Below are positions 1 through 12,633 of a stretch of 64,000 bases of DNA, piece after piece. The notes below the pieces were generated by a model that was given only the letters and a program-made list of their open reading frames with translations, ran no database searches and was not told the origin of the DNA. Made by a program: the position numbers and the translations under genes. Origin of the DNA: Phytoseiulus persimilis (lineage: Eukaryota; Arthropoda; Arachnida; Mesostigmata; Phytoseiidae). Within the stretch, counting starts at the first letter, position 1. Each line of letters starts with the position of its first letter. The DNA lies in NCBI GenBank assembly GCA_037576195.1, contig CM075103.1, positions 35,849,250 through 35,913,249 of the forward strand. Reading direction: 5' to 3'.

Positions 1-3000
1 GCGAGTGTTCACCCCTCGAGCCGACGAGAGATTGTCGACAACCCCCTCCCTAGCCTGAGAACCCGTTCTCAAGCTGATCAGCTTGAAACTGCAGCACTAT
101 CCGCAAGCGCTCGCGGTCTCGTTCATGGTCGGAGTGAACTACGCGGGTGATCTCGCCCCAGAATCACAAATAATTTGGCGTGCAGCACTCCTTGCTTCGA
201 TCGCTATCATGGATTGAGATCGTGGGCGCATGTGATCGTGTATGCCAGTTTTAAAGAAGCTGCGGGGTGTTCAACATCCCTCGATATCGAGCCTCCGGTC
301 AAGAAGAGCCAACCGCCGTCGACGAAAGACTGTATGACTGCAGGACGAAGGGTCCCCCTGGTGCCCCTGGGCTGACCGCATTCCGGTCGAAAGTTCCATT
401 CGAAAACTGACAGTGAGAACGAGCTTGCGTTCCTGACAAAGGGGTTTGAAGCTCACAGGCAGATTTGCATACAGAACCACGGCCACATCGAAGCGGTCTG
501 CAGCTCGAGATCAGAGCGGTCGACCGGTGTACTCCGATCCCTGCCGCTGATGCTCTTTCTGCGGCCAAGGCTGCCTTGGTTCCCGTTTCCTCCCGGCTCG
601 CGTCTCCACGAACACTTGAAATTGCGAAACCCATTATTGTCAATTCAACCGTTGGGAGCTGATTCTTGTGTGACAGTTGTCTGGAAGTTCCCCTGGAAAC
701 TCACAATGATTGGGGCTAATTTCCGCGCTGAGGCATTCCTAGAGAAGAGAAACTCCGGAGAGGTGCACACTGGGCCAGAAAATCGACTCCGACCCGGTAT
801 CTGCAGAAGGGATCTCGCCCCGATCCCAAGAAAGATGTAGTGCTGGTCGCGATCGAAATCACAACACCATTTCGGCTATACTGGCCGAACGTGTGTATAA
901 CAGCCCGAACGACGAGAGCAAAACTTCGACCCTCGGAGGCCAATATCAAAACAAGGATTTTTTGATTCCCGACACTCCCAGAGGAGCGGCTGGGAAGTCT
1001 TCAGCGATCCCCGGATCATCGAACGGTCCTGTTGACGGGAGTCCGCCAACTACTAGGTGTATCTCATGATCTCGCACCGACCTCCGAGAACTCAATTCTG
1101 AGCGGTCGAAGCTCGGAATTGGATTCCGCATGCACCCGGAAACTGGAAAAGCTGTCGAAGCTTCCCGTGCCGGCGATCGAGATATTGTCAAGTGTATCGA
1201 GCAAACCGTCATTCGCATAACTGCTCCGCAAGCGGAAACACAACCTCGCAACCGGTCATCGTCTCCAAATACGACCGCTGCCATTTCCACCTCAATCAGA
1301 CTCTTCGGTCCTCTGGGACGGAGCAATCATCTGGTCGACTATCCGTTCCGTTGGAGATGACGTCTTTCTCACGAGGAAGCCGTGCGATGAGCCCGACCAG
1401 TCAGGGCCCGATCTTGAAACCTCGCATGATGGTTGATCCGCTACGAGAAGCTTGGTGGGTTAGTTTATACGCATTGGGAAACTCGTTCTCCCCTTCGCTG
1501 CATCTCGATCAGTAAACGGAACGTACCTTCCTTGACGGCTGTCGAGTGTGTAGGCAGGCAATTGACCACTGATTGTCAAGCATGCTCCACATTCGCCGCG
1601 CGTTCAGCAAGGTCATCATAACCGCTAGAGTGGAATGGCAAAGTCGCGGATCGGGTATTTCCGAATTGCGACCCGGCCTCCGAAAGCACGGTTGATCTCG
1701 GCACAGACTTCACACTGCAGGGAACCGGTCTCGCCGCTCCATCGACCCGTGAGTCGATCGCAGAGCACGTGCTCTTCGGTCACAGAGCCAAGGCTGCCAC
1801 ACTGGCAACGAAATCGTGTGGCTCGGATGTCCCGAGAAACTCTCGAGGTAAGAGAGATGTCGCAGAAACTCGATAAGCTCACTAGTTCGCACGTCTTCTT
1901 TCGGCGGAAGGACACCTGAGGAAGGGTGGGACGAAAATAAGGAGCTGATAATGCAGGCAAACATTGAGGCGACTGCTTCGGCATCAACGGTATTATTTCT
2001 GGCGGGAAGAGCGACGGCAGTTTCGACCGACCGAGCGGCGGCATCAAGACCGTGGAAAAAGCTCTAGGATCGATGGAACAGTACTCTATAGACAAATACT
2101 TCCGAAAAGTCGTTTCCGGAAGCCTTCTTTGAGTATGAGAGTGTCGCTCAACCTGGGCTGCCCGGCTTCACGGCCTTGGAGAAGGACAGAGAGGATTCAG
2201 GTCTTATTAGCGATGGACAATATCAAATACTGCCTGAAGTTTTCACCGATCTTCGAAAGGCTTGTGCTTTGTATGTGAGACTCCACGAGGCCTGATCGCA
2301 ACCGACCTCCGGAGTTATCTGAACCTTAACAGGACAGAAGAAAGCGGAGTCACTCGGCCAGAGTTGAGAATGAGACTCGAGAATATCCGTGCCGACTTTC
2401 ACTGTCCTCCGGTGATGACATGAAACGCTTGGGAGGCCGGACGACGCGGGCCAGCGCCATTTCATAACGATGTTCGGCATCCATGCTCTCCATCACCGAA
2501 CAAGACCCGTCGCGAACCTATGTGCCTATGTGCACGCGACGATGAGTACCGGTACGTTCCAAGTGAGTGCTATTTCCGACCAAGCTGGCCCAGGAGAACA
2601 AGCGATAACTGCCTCGATCAAGAATCATATTCGAGCTTGCTCTCGTATACCTATCGTGCTGATATATTTCTTCAATTCACGAAGTCGATCTCCCGACACG
2701 CTCGTGTGGATGAGCTGGTGAATCGATTTTTCATCTCTCCATTTATTTTCCAGGTCCACAGGAAAAGGAGTCGCCGAATCCAAGGAGTGTTTCACATTTC
2801 CTAACGAGCGTCCCGACACCAGTCGGATCGGTACCACCGCGCGATCCTGAGGCCTCGACACCCTACTCGAAGCAGGCTGAGAGCCTGTAGCACGACGCGG
2901 CCGATAGCACCTTCCACGATGTTTGATTGTGATTTAAGGTCATTTTGGAGCCCATCCTGGAGTGAAGAATTGGAGCGAACCAAGTGAACGCTGCTCTAAA

Positions 3001-6000
3001 GTAACTTTATGCGAGTCGTATACCTCCGTGAACATATGAGTCTTCGCTTGCCTCCGAAATCGTCGGATCATCTCGAGAATGTCTGTATGCTCCCATGTCA
3101 TTGATTTGTTCATCGCGTTATGTTCACCAGCTCTCCAGGTATTTCGTCGTTATGGTACCAAAGAAGCTTTTACGGTCACATAATGAACGAGGGTATCCAG
3201 TTGGGCTATCGAGCGGTTACAGATTCTCAACCCCACAGAGTCGATTTTGTCCAGCGGCAGCAGGAATCATCCACGGATCGAATACGGATCTGCTTATGCG
3301 TATCATACGAGCTCGAGTGTGATCTTTTGTCGATGAGTAGGAAGGAGCACGCAGCGTGTAAAACTACAAAAACTGTAGTGAGACTCTTCCGGAAATCCTA
3401 TCCTCGAAAATCGCGAGTGCCTGGCACAGAGCAACGAGCGTATCTACGGTTGAGAATACGAGTATGTGCTCGGCAGCTCCATCATTGGAGAGCTCCCCGC
3501 TTCTCTGTGCCATCCACTGGACTTGGCTGACACAGACGTGTGCGAAAATCGCCTCCGAGAGACAACTGCCCACGCCGCCGATCACGCGAATGATCGGAGC
3601 TCTTCTCCCACGCATGGAACCAAGCTTGGACCTCGAGCCTTCGGGAGCCGCGGCGAATGATCTTCGATCCGGAAGATTCTTGAACACCGGCGTCGAAAGT
3701 CGGGCTACCGGGAGCCGAGCCGACGGCGCCTCACCGCTGAGCTGAAGTCAGCAGATATTCGACTCAGAAGGAATCCCCACAGCAATGGATCGCGCTGTTC
3801 CAGCAGAGTTCATGCTACCATGATCTTTGTCAGAACTGACTACCGACTATCCCTGATCCTCACGAATTCGTGGGCGAGATTGTTTTTCCCGCTCGAATGT
3901 GTCTGCCCGAAACCCCGTTTGGCTCATGAACCAAGATGAGGAAATCCTAGTCCGAATCATGTCGAAAGATAGCTCTCTGGGCTCAGGCGCACTCTGCCGC
4001 TCCTGCTCCAGGGCACCGCTAACTTCGGATTCTCCCTTCACTCTTCTTGTCATCATTAGCAGTCCGCATGTTTTGAATGAATTTGGATCATCGATCGCCA
4101 TCCTCCGGCTCGAGCTCTTGAACATCTGAGTTGTTCACTCCGCAGACGAGCTCCAACTCACAGGCTCACCCGTGAGTCCCGACCGAAACGAGCAACGAGT
4201 CTACGGCGCAGATGCACCGTGTTCGAAACAGATTCAGAAACCGGGGACACGGGCACGCCAACATCATCGGAGGCAGCCCATATTGAGACTCGATCTGGGC
4301 TGAGCTACCTACTTGCCGCTGACTCTGACGTCATTTAGCTTCGTGTTGTTTCATGTCATGGTTTGTTAGATATTATAGATTTCCGGTCAGAGATGGTGAC
4401 TCATCGTGGATATGACATTCCTCCAACTAGTCCCGAACGTTCGAGGAATATCTGTTCTATGACGACCCGTTTTTCCCTAAAAAACAGCGTTATCTTGAAT
4501 AACTGAAGATGAAGCCCGTCTCCCGGGGAACAGACGAGGGGAGAACAAAGCGTTGTTCGAATATAGAGGCCAGATGGAGTTGATAATTTTTGCGCATTGT
4601 CTGTGGGCTCGAGCCATGTTGCAGCTGAGCCCATTTCCTCAAACCGGAAGAGTTTGTTGCCTTCGGCCGCGGAGGAAAGAAACAGAACTCGAAACGCTCC
4701 ATTCAGTACGCCTGCTTCTTGGAGAGAATCCTCTGGCGGCAATCATGCGGATTCAAGGCCAAATGAAACGAATACAGCTTCCCACCGGCCAGGAGCCCGG
4801 TCTGAAAGCCTCACCTTCCCTGTCATCACTTTGTCATTTCAGATTCACCTCACACACGAAAATGTGCGTGCTTATCGCAACGTTTCGTGAAAAGTTGGCT
4901 CGGAGAGTTCACAGGGAAGAATCCAGCCCATGCTAGACATGAGACAATCAATCGGCGGAAAAATATTCAGTCTTCGAATCACGGTGCGAAGGTAAATGTC
5001 AAGAGATAAAAGCCGGATCAAATGACATGCTTGGGGAGACGCACGATACGGAATCTCGAACGGACTTTAAGCTTGATGGGAGAGCTGAACTATTTTCAAA
5101 AATCCGCTTAGATTCTCCTCCCTCTCGACTGATCTTGCTGAATACCCACGAGCTCGAATGAGTCTGACCCGAACCGGACTTTCCAGGGATTATGTACCAG
5201 TTTTGCTGCGGCCGAACTTCCTGTCCTTTCCCTCTCGAGAAAGCATATTCATTGGCGAGCTCCACAATTCTAGGTGGAATGCCGGGAGTTTCATCCCAAG
5301 CTCCGCCGGAATTTTTCAGCTTTCGAGCTTTGCCGTGAATTCGATCGTGTAAACACGTCTGTCGAGTTCACTCGCTCCCGGTCGCATCTGAGAGCTGACC
5401 AAGCTTCACGCATTTCAACACCGCTCCTCCTGGGAGCGATGTTGTGAAAGCATGCAACTCAGGGCTCAAAACTCCCGTATTCACCCAATGTCTCCGGTGA
5501 TGCTGGATGGCGCTCACTCAATCAAAATCGAGTGCGAAATCTTCCCACAACCGCGCAATATTCACTGCTCCGTGACAGATGCCTGCTCGTCACGAGGTTC
5601 CATCGTGTCAGAGCATACTTCCGGTCAGCCTCCGTCGGCTTCGACCCACATTGATCCTCTAGGGTCTAGGCTATTCTGAATCTGTCATCAGGATCCGGCT
5701 GCACTCTAGTTCCTGAAGTGACTCAAGCCGTGTCCGACTTCGGCGAGCATTAACCGTTTGATGGCGGGATAACATTAATTTTCGGCTGCGATCGCAGTCT
5801 CCTTGCCTCTGCCCAGAGCGCCGGGCATCAACGCACCTCGAACGGAAGATTGCTTCGTTTTCCGTCTCTTCTGCGACGCAAGTCAACACGCGGACTCGGC
5901 AAGGGCGCTCCGAGTCAGCACTCCATCCAGCGCAGACGAAACCACTCCGTTCTTCTGGGTGTCTGAGTAGCTGAGGAGGAACGAGATCCGTATTCTCGGC

Positions 6001-6518
6001 GTGCAATTCGATTCGTTGGAGGAGAACAGCAAGAGGAGAGGTATTCATTGATCAAGTCTAAGGGGCGTCAAAGCAGGCAGGTCGACGGGCAGGCAGGGGA
6101 GATACCCAACTTATGGCGAAGCCACAGAAGGAACGAGGACTACAACCCAGTCCTTCGACGACCTTGACAGCGGACGGAATTGGAATCTCGCACATCCTCT
6201 ACACACACGATTTTTCCTCTAGGGAGGAATGGAAACAGTTCACGCACGACGTCCCGCCGACCGAATTGTTACAAGAGAATGTTCACCACACCCCGGAACC
6301 GCTCCCACGCAAACTATGGGAAACATGAATAACGAAGCCGCTCGGAGTACGCTAGACCATGAATCATACGGATACTTTGTAGAGGTGCAGCGGGGAATTG
6401 CACTCCGCTCTGAATGGAAGTCGATCAGTCGCTTTTCGATGATACCTCTGGAATGGGACGTTCGTAAGAGCACAGCTCCCGCTGCCCGAGGAACTTCGCG
6501 CTTCCACGACCAGCGTTC
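1..6518. other. No recognised gene or repeat
   Basis: Both strands contain many open frames of 60-155 codons (for example 374-840 plus without a stop), often in several frames at once, and none carries a recognisable domain. A consensus donor at 1850 (CTCGAG/GTAAGAGAG) ends an open stretch of about 75 codons on the plus strand, which could be an exon but has no supported partner. I treat this stretch as intergenic or intronic. Confidence 0.5.
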
Positions 6519-6628
6519 ATGTCGGAGCTAGCCCCGAACCTGTCCGCGACAAAAACGCCCGAGACGTCGTGGCAACTTTCCCTCTTAGCAGCGCCAGATC
6601 GCATCGCATTCACTCGGGTCCACTTGTG
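6519..6628 (+). CDS. Candidate first coding exon
   Basis: The ATG is followed by 36 open codons (MSELAPNLSATKTPETSWQL, then SLLAAPDRIAF) up to a consensus donor (TTGTG/GTGAGTAT), in phase 2. No downstream exon in matching phase was identified, and a pyrimidine-rich tract follows within 100 bases. Family unknown. Confidence 0.2.
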
Positions 6629-6714
6629 GTGAGTATCGATGTTCTCGTGATGCTGTTGTATCGCTGTGAGAGGCATGAGAACTTTCTGCAGATGATGGAT
6701 TGAGAATCGAGCGG

Positions 6715-6890
6715 TCTTTCCCTCATTTTCCACCCTCCCAGCGAGCAGCCGACCGTCCGACCAGAACTTCCATTCCTCCTCCCTTCCCTCGATTTCTCCT
6801 TTTTTTTTATCTTTTTCCTCCGGCTCCTGTTCATTTTCCTGCCGCTCCGCTCGCGCTTCCTCTCGCTCCCCTCTTTTTCGATCCGGTTGC
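6715..6890 (+). repeat. Pyrimidine-rich tract
   Basis: A strongly T/C-biased stretch on the plus strand, including a T9 run. It produces a Glu/Lys/Arg-rich frame on the minus strand that is a composition artefact. Confidence 0.7.
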
Positions 6891-7267
6891 AAACGACGTC
6901 CAAGCTGAGCATCTACTTATCTGCTCGACTGGACATGACGCCCATCTGCTGATATCCTCGAGGCATCTGGCCGAGATTCTTCTGCTCGTGATCGGCTCAG
7001 TTTACAGGCATTCGCTGGATTCCCGTTTCCCGCCTCCAACTCAAAATATGCCTGGTGTGGCGAAATTGGTCAAGTTCGTTTCCTCAGAGCCATGAAGGGA
7101 GATCATCGCTGTGAATGGGGGCCCGGAGGAGGCTGGAATTCCCGGAACGTTTGCTCTATTTCCCACAGAAAACGAACCGCCGATTGAACCACATTATCTC
7201 GTTGAACTCACGGTGTGGAACACGATCTGCTCTCCGACTTGTGTGTCCACTATTATCGTTCGTCTTT

Positions 7268-7687
7268 TCAGGCGGCAGCGGAGTCTCGTTCCATGAAACC
7301 CTCGGAAAACCTGAGGCGGGGAACAAGACTTCGGCTCTGAAACTCAAGTTTCCGAGAAGATGAGCACAGCTTCCATGTTGGCTGCGACATTCTCTCCATC
7401 TCGAAGTCGTCATAATCCGTCTCGAGCATAAAAACCCAATTACGCGTTCGGATATGATTAAGATTTTGAAAGTTTCCCAGCGAGACGGGAGTTTGTTCGA
7501 ATTCAATTTTACTAATCTCGTGGGAGACCGACTCGTCGGCTGACAGATGTTCTGCTAAAACTCCAGATCTCCACCGAGCTTTTGTGGACCACAAATAGGA
7601 ACGGAATCGCGGGCGAGCGAGGGCTGCCAGCAATACTATTAGTATCAGGATGATAAACTCGGTCGCTCGCGACGGGTAAATGGCCAT
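7268..7687 (-). CDS. Open frame with amino-terminal membrane segment, 139 codons, doubtful
   Basis: On the minus strand an ATG opens a frame with a hydrophobic stretch at residues 11-24 (FIILILIVLLAALA) followed by basic residues, like a signal anchor. The remainder is soluble-looking and contains an acidic stretch (LETDYDDFEMERM). I recognise no domain and see no splice sites. The opposite strand has a strong acceptor (cgttcgtcttttcag) overlapping its end, followed by a 29-codon frame to a stop (7272-7363). At most one of the two is likely to be coding. Confidence 0.22.
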   Translation of the reverse strand: MAIYPSRATEFIILILIVLLAALARPRFRSYLWSTKARWRSGVLAEHLSADESVSHEISKIEFEQTPVSLGNFQNLNHIRTRNWVFMLETDYDDFEMERMSQPTWKLCSSSRKLEFQSRSLVPRLRFSEGFMERDSAAA

Positions 7688-8838
7688 CTGTTCGCTACGT
7701 TTCGAAGGTTCGGACCTTCGTTAACCTGACGCTATTGTCGTCCTTGGAAATAGATCTCCGGGGGTCAGGTGAGTTACGGCTCTGTCGCTTGCAGGACAAC
7801 AGGAGGATCTGACGCTCGGAATTTCGTCCACGAAGTGCCGCTTCGGTGGTCTCGACTTAAACTCATGAAACGCTTTCCGTGCGGGTGGTGCTGCTCGCGC
7901 TCGTGAATGCGAATGAGCCCGAATTGATCGAAGTGGCGGAATCCGGAAATCGTGGCGGGTATCTCCGGCGGTGCCCTCATCGAGTGCCATCACAGGACGC
8001 GGTGGCCCGCCGGGATTCTTGTCGGCGGAATGAAAAACCTGCCGTCGTTGCCCCTAATTGGAGCAAGCGATTACGGCTGTAATGAAGCGCAACTAATGTG
8101 AGGTCTATTTTCTAATGCGCATGGGAGCTATTCGCAAGCCGGGAAAGCACGCAACTTCGCAGCTGGGGCACTCAACTCGGCGGGCTGGAGAGCACGCAAG
8201 TTTTTTCGGACCACCGGGCGAGCGGGCGGGCAAGCGGCGGCGCCACCCGTCAGATGGGAGTCAAGAGGGCAAACAGACGGGGAGCCAAACCATAACGCCG
8301 GGGTCTGCCGCAAGCAATCTCAAGAGGTTCCTCGGCTCCGAAGTGAGCTGTTGGCTTCTTCAATGAGCCCTGTCACGTAGTCGGACCCGAGTCGGAACGG
8401 TGTTTTCTATCAAGCCGACGCTGCGATGATGCCTAGCGGCCGTATGTTTCCACACAGCTGCAATCAAATCAAGAGTCGTTTCTTTTTATCGCCAAAGGTG
8501 CTTTCATAGGCTGTATCTCAGTCACTTGGAGATTCCGACTCAGCTCTCTGACGTGGCATCGATCAAGATTGTCCGCAGCGCACGGTCGCCCGCAGAGCCC
8601 GCGAAACAGGGAGCACAGCGAGAACGGAACAGACGCCCGCCCGTGTCTCAACAAGTTGAGAGGCTCCGATCTGCTGCAGGACATGCCAAGTTTTCCCCGG
8701 AGTGTTCCATTATTAACTCTACGAGTTCTATGATCTGTTTTCACCAAGCCCACCGGTCTCGCTGTCCGACGGGAGCCGACAAACCTCAGTTCTGCTCGGA
8801 TCCCGGATCACCGGAGCTGCCGCCCCAGACGGGGAGTC

Positions 8839-8982
8839 ATGGACGTCGACGGCTACGATTCTCTTTCAGAAATCGAATCCCGCCTTCCCGGTGTGGAGCT
8901 GGAGGTCCAGGCAGATGACCCTGAGAAGTTCCTGGTGGGAGACTCCGACGAGACCAACAGACATTCGGCTGATGAGGCCTGA
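8839..8982 (+). CDS. Small acidic open frame, 47 codons
   Basis: An ATG with G at +4 opens a short frame of strongly acidic composition: MDVDGYDSLSEIESRL, then VELEVQADDPEKFLVGDSDE, ending SADEA. Acidic bias of this kind is unusual for chance frames in this window. A good acceptor (attctctttcag) lies inside it after codon 9, so the real exon may start there and be the C-terminal exon of a gene whose earlier exons lie upstream. I do not recognise the protein. Confidence 0.28.
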   Translation: MDVDGYDSLSEIESRLPGVELEVQADDPEKFLVGDSDETNRHSADEA

Positions 8983-11900
8983 GTAATTGGCCCGAGGAGC
9001 GCTCGAGTTTTTCCTACTGCGTAACGTTCTGGGATGACGTGCCACCTCGACGAGGCCACCTGCCGGAGAAGGAAGATGAACAGAAGCGGAGAATTTCTGA
9101 TTCAGAATCGAGCTCGCTGCCTCCACGCTGGAATCTGGGCTCATATAAACTGCTAGAATCTGCGTCGGGGAACGGAAAAAGAATGCCGAATAATAATCAC
9201 GCTGGCTACCCGTCGAGGCCGACATAAAGGAAACTACTGGCGGGAGGAAAATAGAGAGAGTTTCGGTTAATGAGTCGTTGGCCGCCTGGAGAATGACAAC
9301 GGCTTTGTTCGTGAGAGCCACCTAGCCGCGTTTATGTTCCCCGTAGCAGCATGGCAACCTTTCGAGCGGACTCTCCTTCCACGCGAGCCTACAAAAGCTG
9401 AAACAATGGAGCGTACCGCTTGAATCACACTTTTCGGGATGGCTCGAGGCTTGATGCCGGAGAAAAAAGACCGGGGCGCCTCTCCAGAGTAGCCGAGCTT
9501 CCGAGCTGGGATTTGACGGAACGCCGCGCGACAGCGATCAGTCCCGGCCTGCATCAGGGAAGCGAAAATAATGTCGCGCCATAGGATCCTCTTGTGAGGC
9601 ATTCCGGTCTTGAAATAGAAAACGCTAGATCTTTGTTAATCCGGGAGAAACCCGAGGGAGAGCCCGGGCTCTGCTAGGAACAGCGGGGAGCGTTCGATCC
9701 TCCAGAACGCGCCCTGGTCGGCTCTACGCTCAGGCAATCTGTGGAAAATCAAACCAGCAACGGTCCTCTGGTCAGCAGGGACACCGATTGGAGCCCGAGT
9801 TGGGACGAAGTCGGATTGTTCCTTCGGCCGAAGATTCTGAGGAATTCCGTCATCGAAGGGGGATCCAGAACACGTTCTCCGCTCATAGAAACTGGGGTGC
9901 GTGAAAGTGCGCGGCAACGTATGTACATTCCGCTGGACAAAAAACGCTTTTGGGCCCGGTGCACGCGGTTCTTTCTCAGCTGCAACACGGACTCGCGGGG
10001 AAAAACCGTGCTGGGCGTTGTGGAATTTCCAACTTGGCCTAGGTTCGCGCTCAGGAATGTGACTGAAGGCAGCGCTCAACTTTCGGCTCCATGTCCGTCC
10101 TTGAGAACGTCACCGATCTCTCGGTGCTCGCCGTGTTACCGGCTACGGGCAGCCTGCAGCTGTATATCGAAAGTGAGGTTCGCATGGTTCCGGGGTCAAG
10201 GCCGCTGCCTAGCAATCATGTAGAGCGAACGGGGTCGACTCCCGAAGTCGGCTGCTTTCTCGATATCAGAAATCAACCGCTCAGGTCTGGGCAAGAATCT
10301 TCCCCTCATCCGAGGACGCCCCCAGAGCGGGAGGTTGATCCCTCCCCCTTAACCCCCTGTAGTCACGGGCATGACCCTTCCCAGAGCCAGAGGTGATGTA
10401 GTCTGCGATCGTAGCTCACGGAGCTCCTGTCTCTCCGAAGGAATCTTTCCCCCCTGAGTAGAGTTGAAGAAGAACGTTTTATTCCAGCACATCACTCGAT
10501 CGGGAACTCTCCGATTCGAGTGCGCACGCACAGAGTGCAATGAGGCTCCTGCGGGAAACCGCTCGGCGGTTGTTACTCCCGGATAAGCCGACGGATGCGA
10601 GCGTTGGTTGGTCTTTAATGATTTCAAGCACGACTTCCTGATTGCCATCCTGTCGGGATTTCGTCTCAAAGTGAACGAAGTGATCGCGTGATGGATTATT
10701 TGGCGGACCTACGATATTCCCCGACGATGATCCCGAAATTCCACTCCGAGATGATTCAAGTGCACGGAACGCTGGTAACGGGGAATTTTTCATCGTGCGA
10801 TCCATCGAGCTTTGGACTTCCGCGCTTCGGGGGGAGAACGGCTTGGAAAATCGTGAAAGCGTCAGAAATCGTGCGCAAGAACCCCCGGGGTGCTGTAGCT
10901 CTTGTTCGCCACTGTTCTGCAGTCAACAGCTCCTCTGACAACCGGAACTTGACGGCTCTCCTCGCAGACTTTGCGTTCCGCATTAAGGATTTCGGCCTCT
11001 TGATGAAATTACGGCGATAGGGAGTGCGAGCCGCTGTGGGCGTCGGATAGATTCCTGCATCATGCGGGAGCCGATGGACCGCAGCCGCCAAACAAGTTTG
11101 ACCCCGTGAGAAACCTACAGAAATGTAGGATCTCTGTCGCCGTAATCTCCTTGAAGTTCAATAACTGCATTACAGCGCTGTCATCCCGTCGCGAGGCCGC
11201 GGCCTCGTTTCGATTCCGTGATTCGTCTTCCTCTCCCTCAACTGGGACCGCTGTGACCGCGAACTCATCTACATGTGGAAAAGTAGGATCCAGGATCAAA
11301 ATCCGTGACCTGAGCTTCCTAGCAAAATTCGATCCAAATCAGATTCATATCCCAATCAGCTTTATGGGATCGACAGCCGACTATGATTCCACGTTGGTAT
11401 GGGGAGGAATTCGGACATTCATGGATCTTGATAGGAAATTTATTTTTATCATAGCTATTATTACACCGTGGTCACTCAGGTATCGGAGCGGGGCGTTAGG
11501 AACGCGGCGAATTATGATTTAACGGACTCAGAAGCAAGGTGCGAGCACAACTCCAGTGGCGAATCTATTTCATCTCCATTCCACGGCGCTTCCCTTACCC
11601 GGACCAGGAACTCGTCGCAGCCGTCGAACTCGAGTTCTCGATGTTCAGCCGTTGAAACACCGATGGGTTTGCAGGCGACCGTGAATCGTTGGTTACGAGG
11701 GTAGTGGCTAAGTGACTACCAGGGAACCAATCCATTCGATGATGCGTCGGACTTCTTGTTCGTCACGATCTTTAGCCACGTCACGTAGAAACGTCGCGGC
11801 TCTTTTATTTTCCCGTCGTATCATGGCTCCCTTTATTTGCTTCCCATTCTGAAGATTGTGTGGGGCGTAACGTCCGCCCGGGGTGTCCGGGCTGTGGTTG

Positions 11901-12408
11901 TATTTATAGCAGAGTCTTCTCTCTCCAGCGGCCCGAGACGTGAAATGAGCCGCTGGTCGTCGTTGCTGTTTCCGTGCGCTTTTTCGACCCCTCCCGCCGC
12001 CGCCAAACGGACCTCTGGCTCCAATCTGTACTCGGCCTATAAACTTCCGCCGAACTGTCTCCCGAATGTGCACAGCAACGAAGAAGGAGGCGGTTCGCGC
12101 AGCTGGGCGCAAAGAAGGCATAAGGCCTCGGAAGGAGGTGGGGCGAAACTTTTGCCTATGCGATGACAGCTCTTGACAAGCGGGTGACAATTACCTTCCC
12201 GAGCATACCGAGTAGGAGACGGACCAGAGACAACCATCGACGAGGGGAGTAAGGCATCTCGATGGAGGAAACTTCCCCCGGGGAATACCAACCGTGATCC
12301 GGCTCCACCGTCACCGATCCGCATCGGCGGAGCCCTCACCAAGAGGAATTGACGGCCGAGAGACGTGTGTATGTGAGGGCCTCGGAACGTTCCGCGAGAT
12401 TCTTCCAG
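8983..12408. other. No recognised gene or repeat
   Basis: The longest frame is about 165 codons at 9741-10223 on the plus strand, with no ATG at its start and no recognisable domain. On the minus strand near 11600 a short frame ending DEFLVR precedes a CGG/GTAAGG donor, but it is too short to assign to a family. Confidence 0.5.
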
Positions 12409-12633
12409 GACCTTCATCGCGGCGCAGGAGAGCGGACTCGACTTGGATATCGCTTTTCTGAAGAAATTGACGCAGACCCGTCGAGACATAACGAACGTCT
12501 TGTCAAGAGAACGTCAACTGCGGAAGTCGGAGATCGCTCCAGAGAGCGGTCTCTCAATAGAAGTCCGTGCGGCTTCGCCACCTGTCACCGCGCCGATGAC
12601 TAAGTACTTGTTCCGAACACGGGGTGCTCGACG
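12409..12633 (+). CDS. Candidate internal exon of an unidentified gene
   Basis: The segment lies between a good acceptor (gagattcttccag) and a consensus donor (ACG/GTAAGTGC). It is 225 bases, enters and leaves in phase 2, and is open in that frame. The peptide contains DLDIAFLKKLTQTRRDITNV and RERQLRKSEIAPESG, which looks like a charged helix, followed by a Ser/Pro-rich end. I recognise no family and could not find neighbouring exons in matching phase. A second frame is also open across most of the segment, so the coding call is weak. Confidence 0.3.

Noticed and set aside
1622-2790. Chain of protein-like frames that looked like a frameshifted pseudogene
   Set aside because: It needs several frameshifts or introns of 30-40 bases, other frames look equally protein-like, and no domain was recognisable.
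6425-6912. Lys/Glu/Arg-rich minus-strand frame of 155 codons
   Set aside because: It is explained by the pyrimidine-rich tract on the plus strand.
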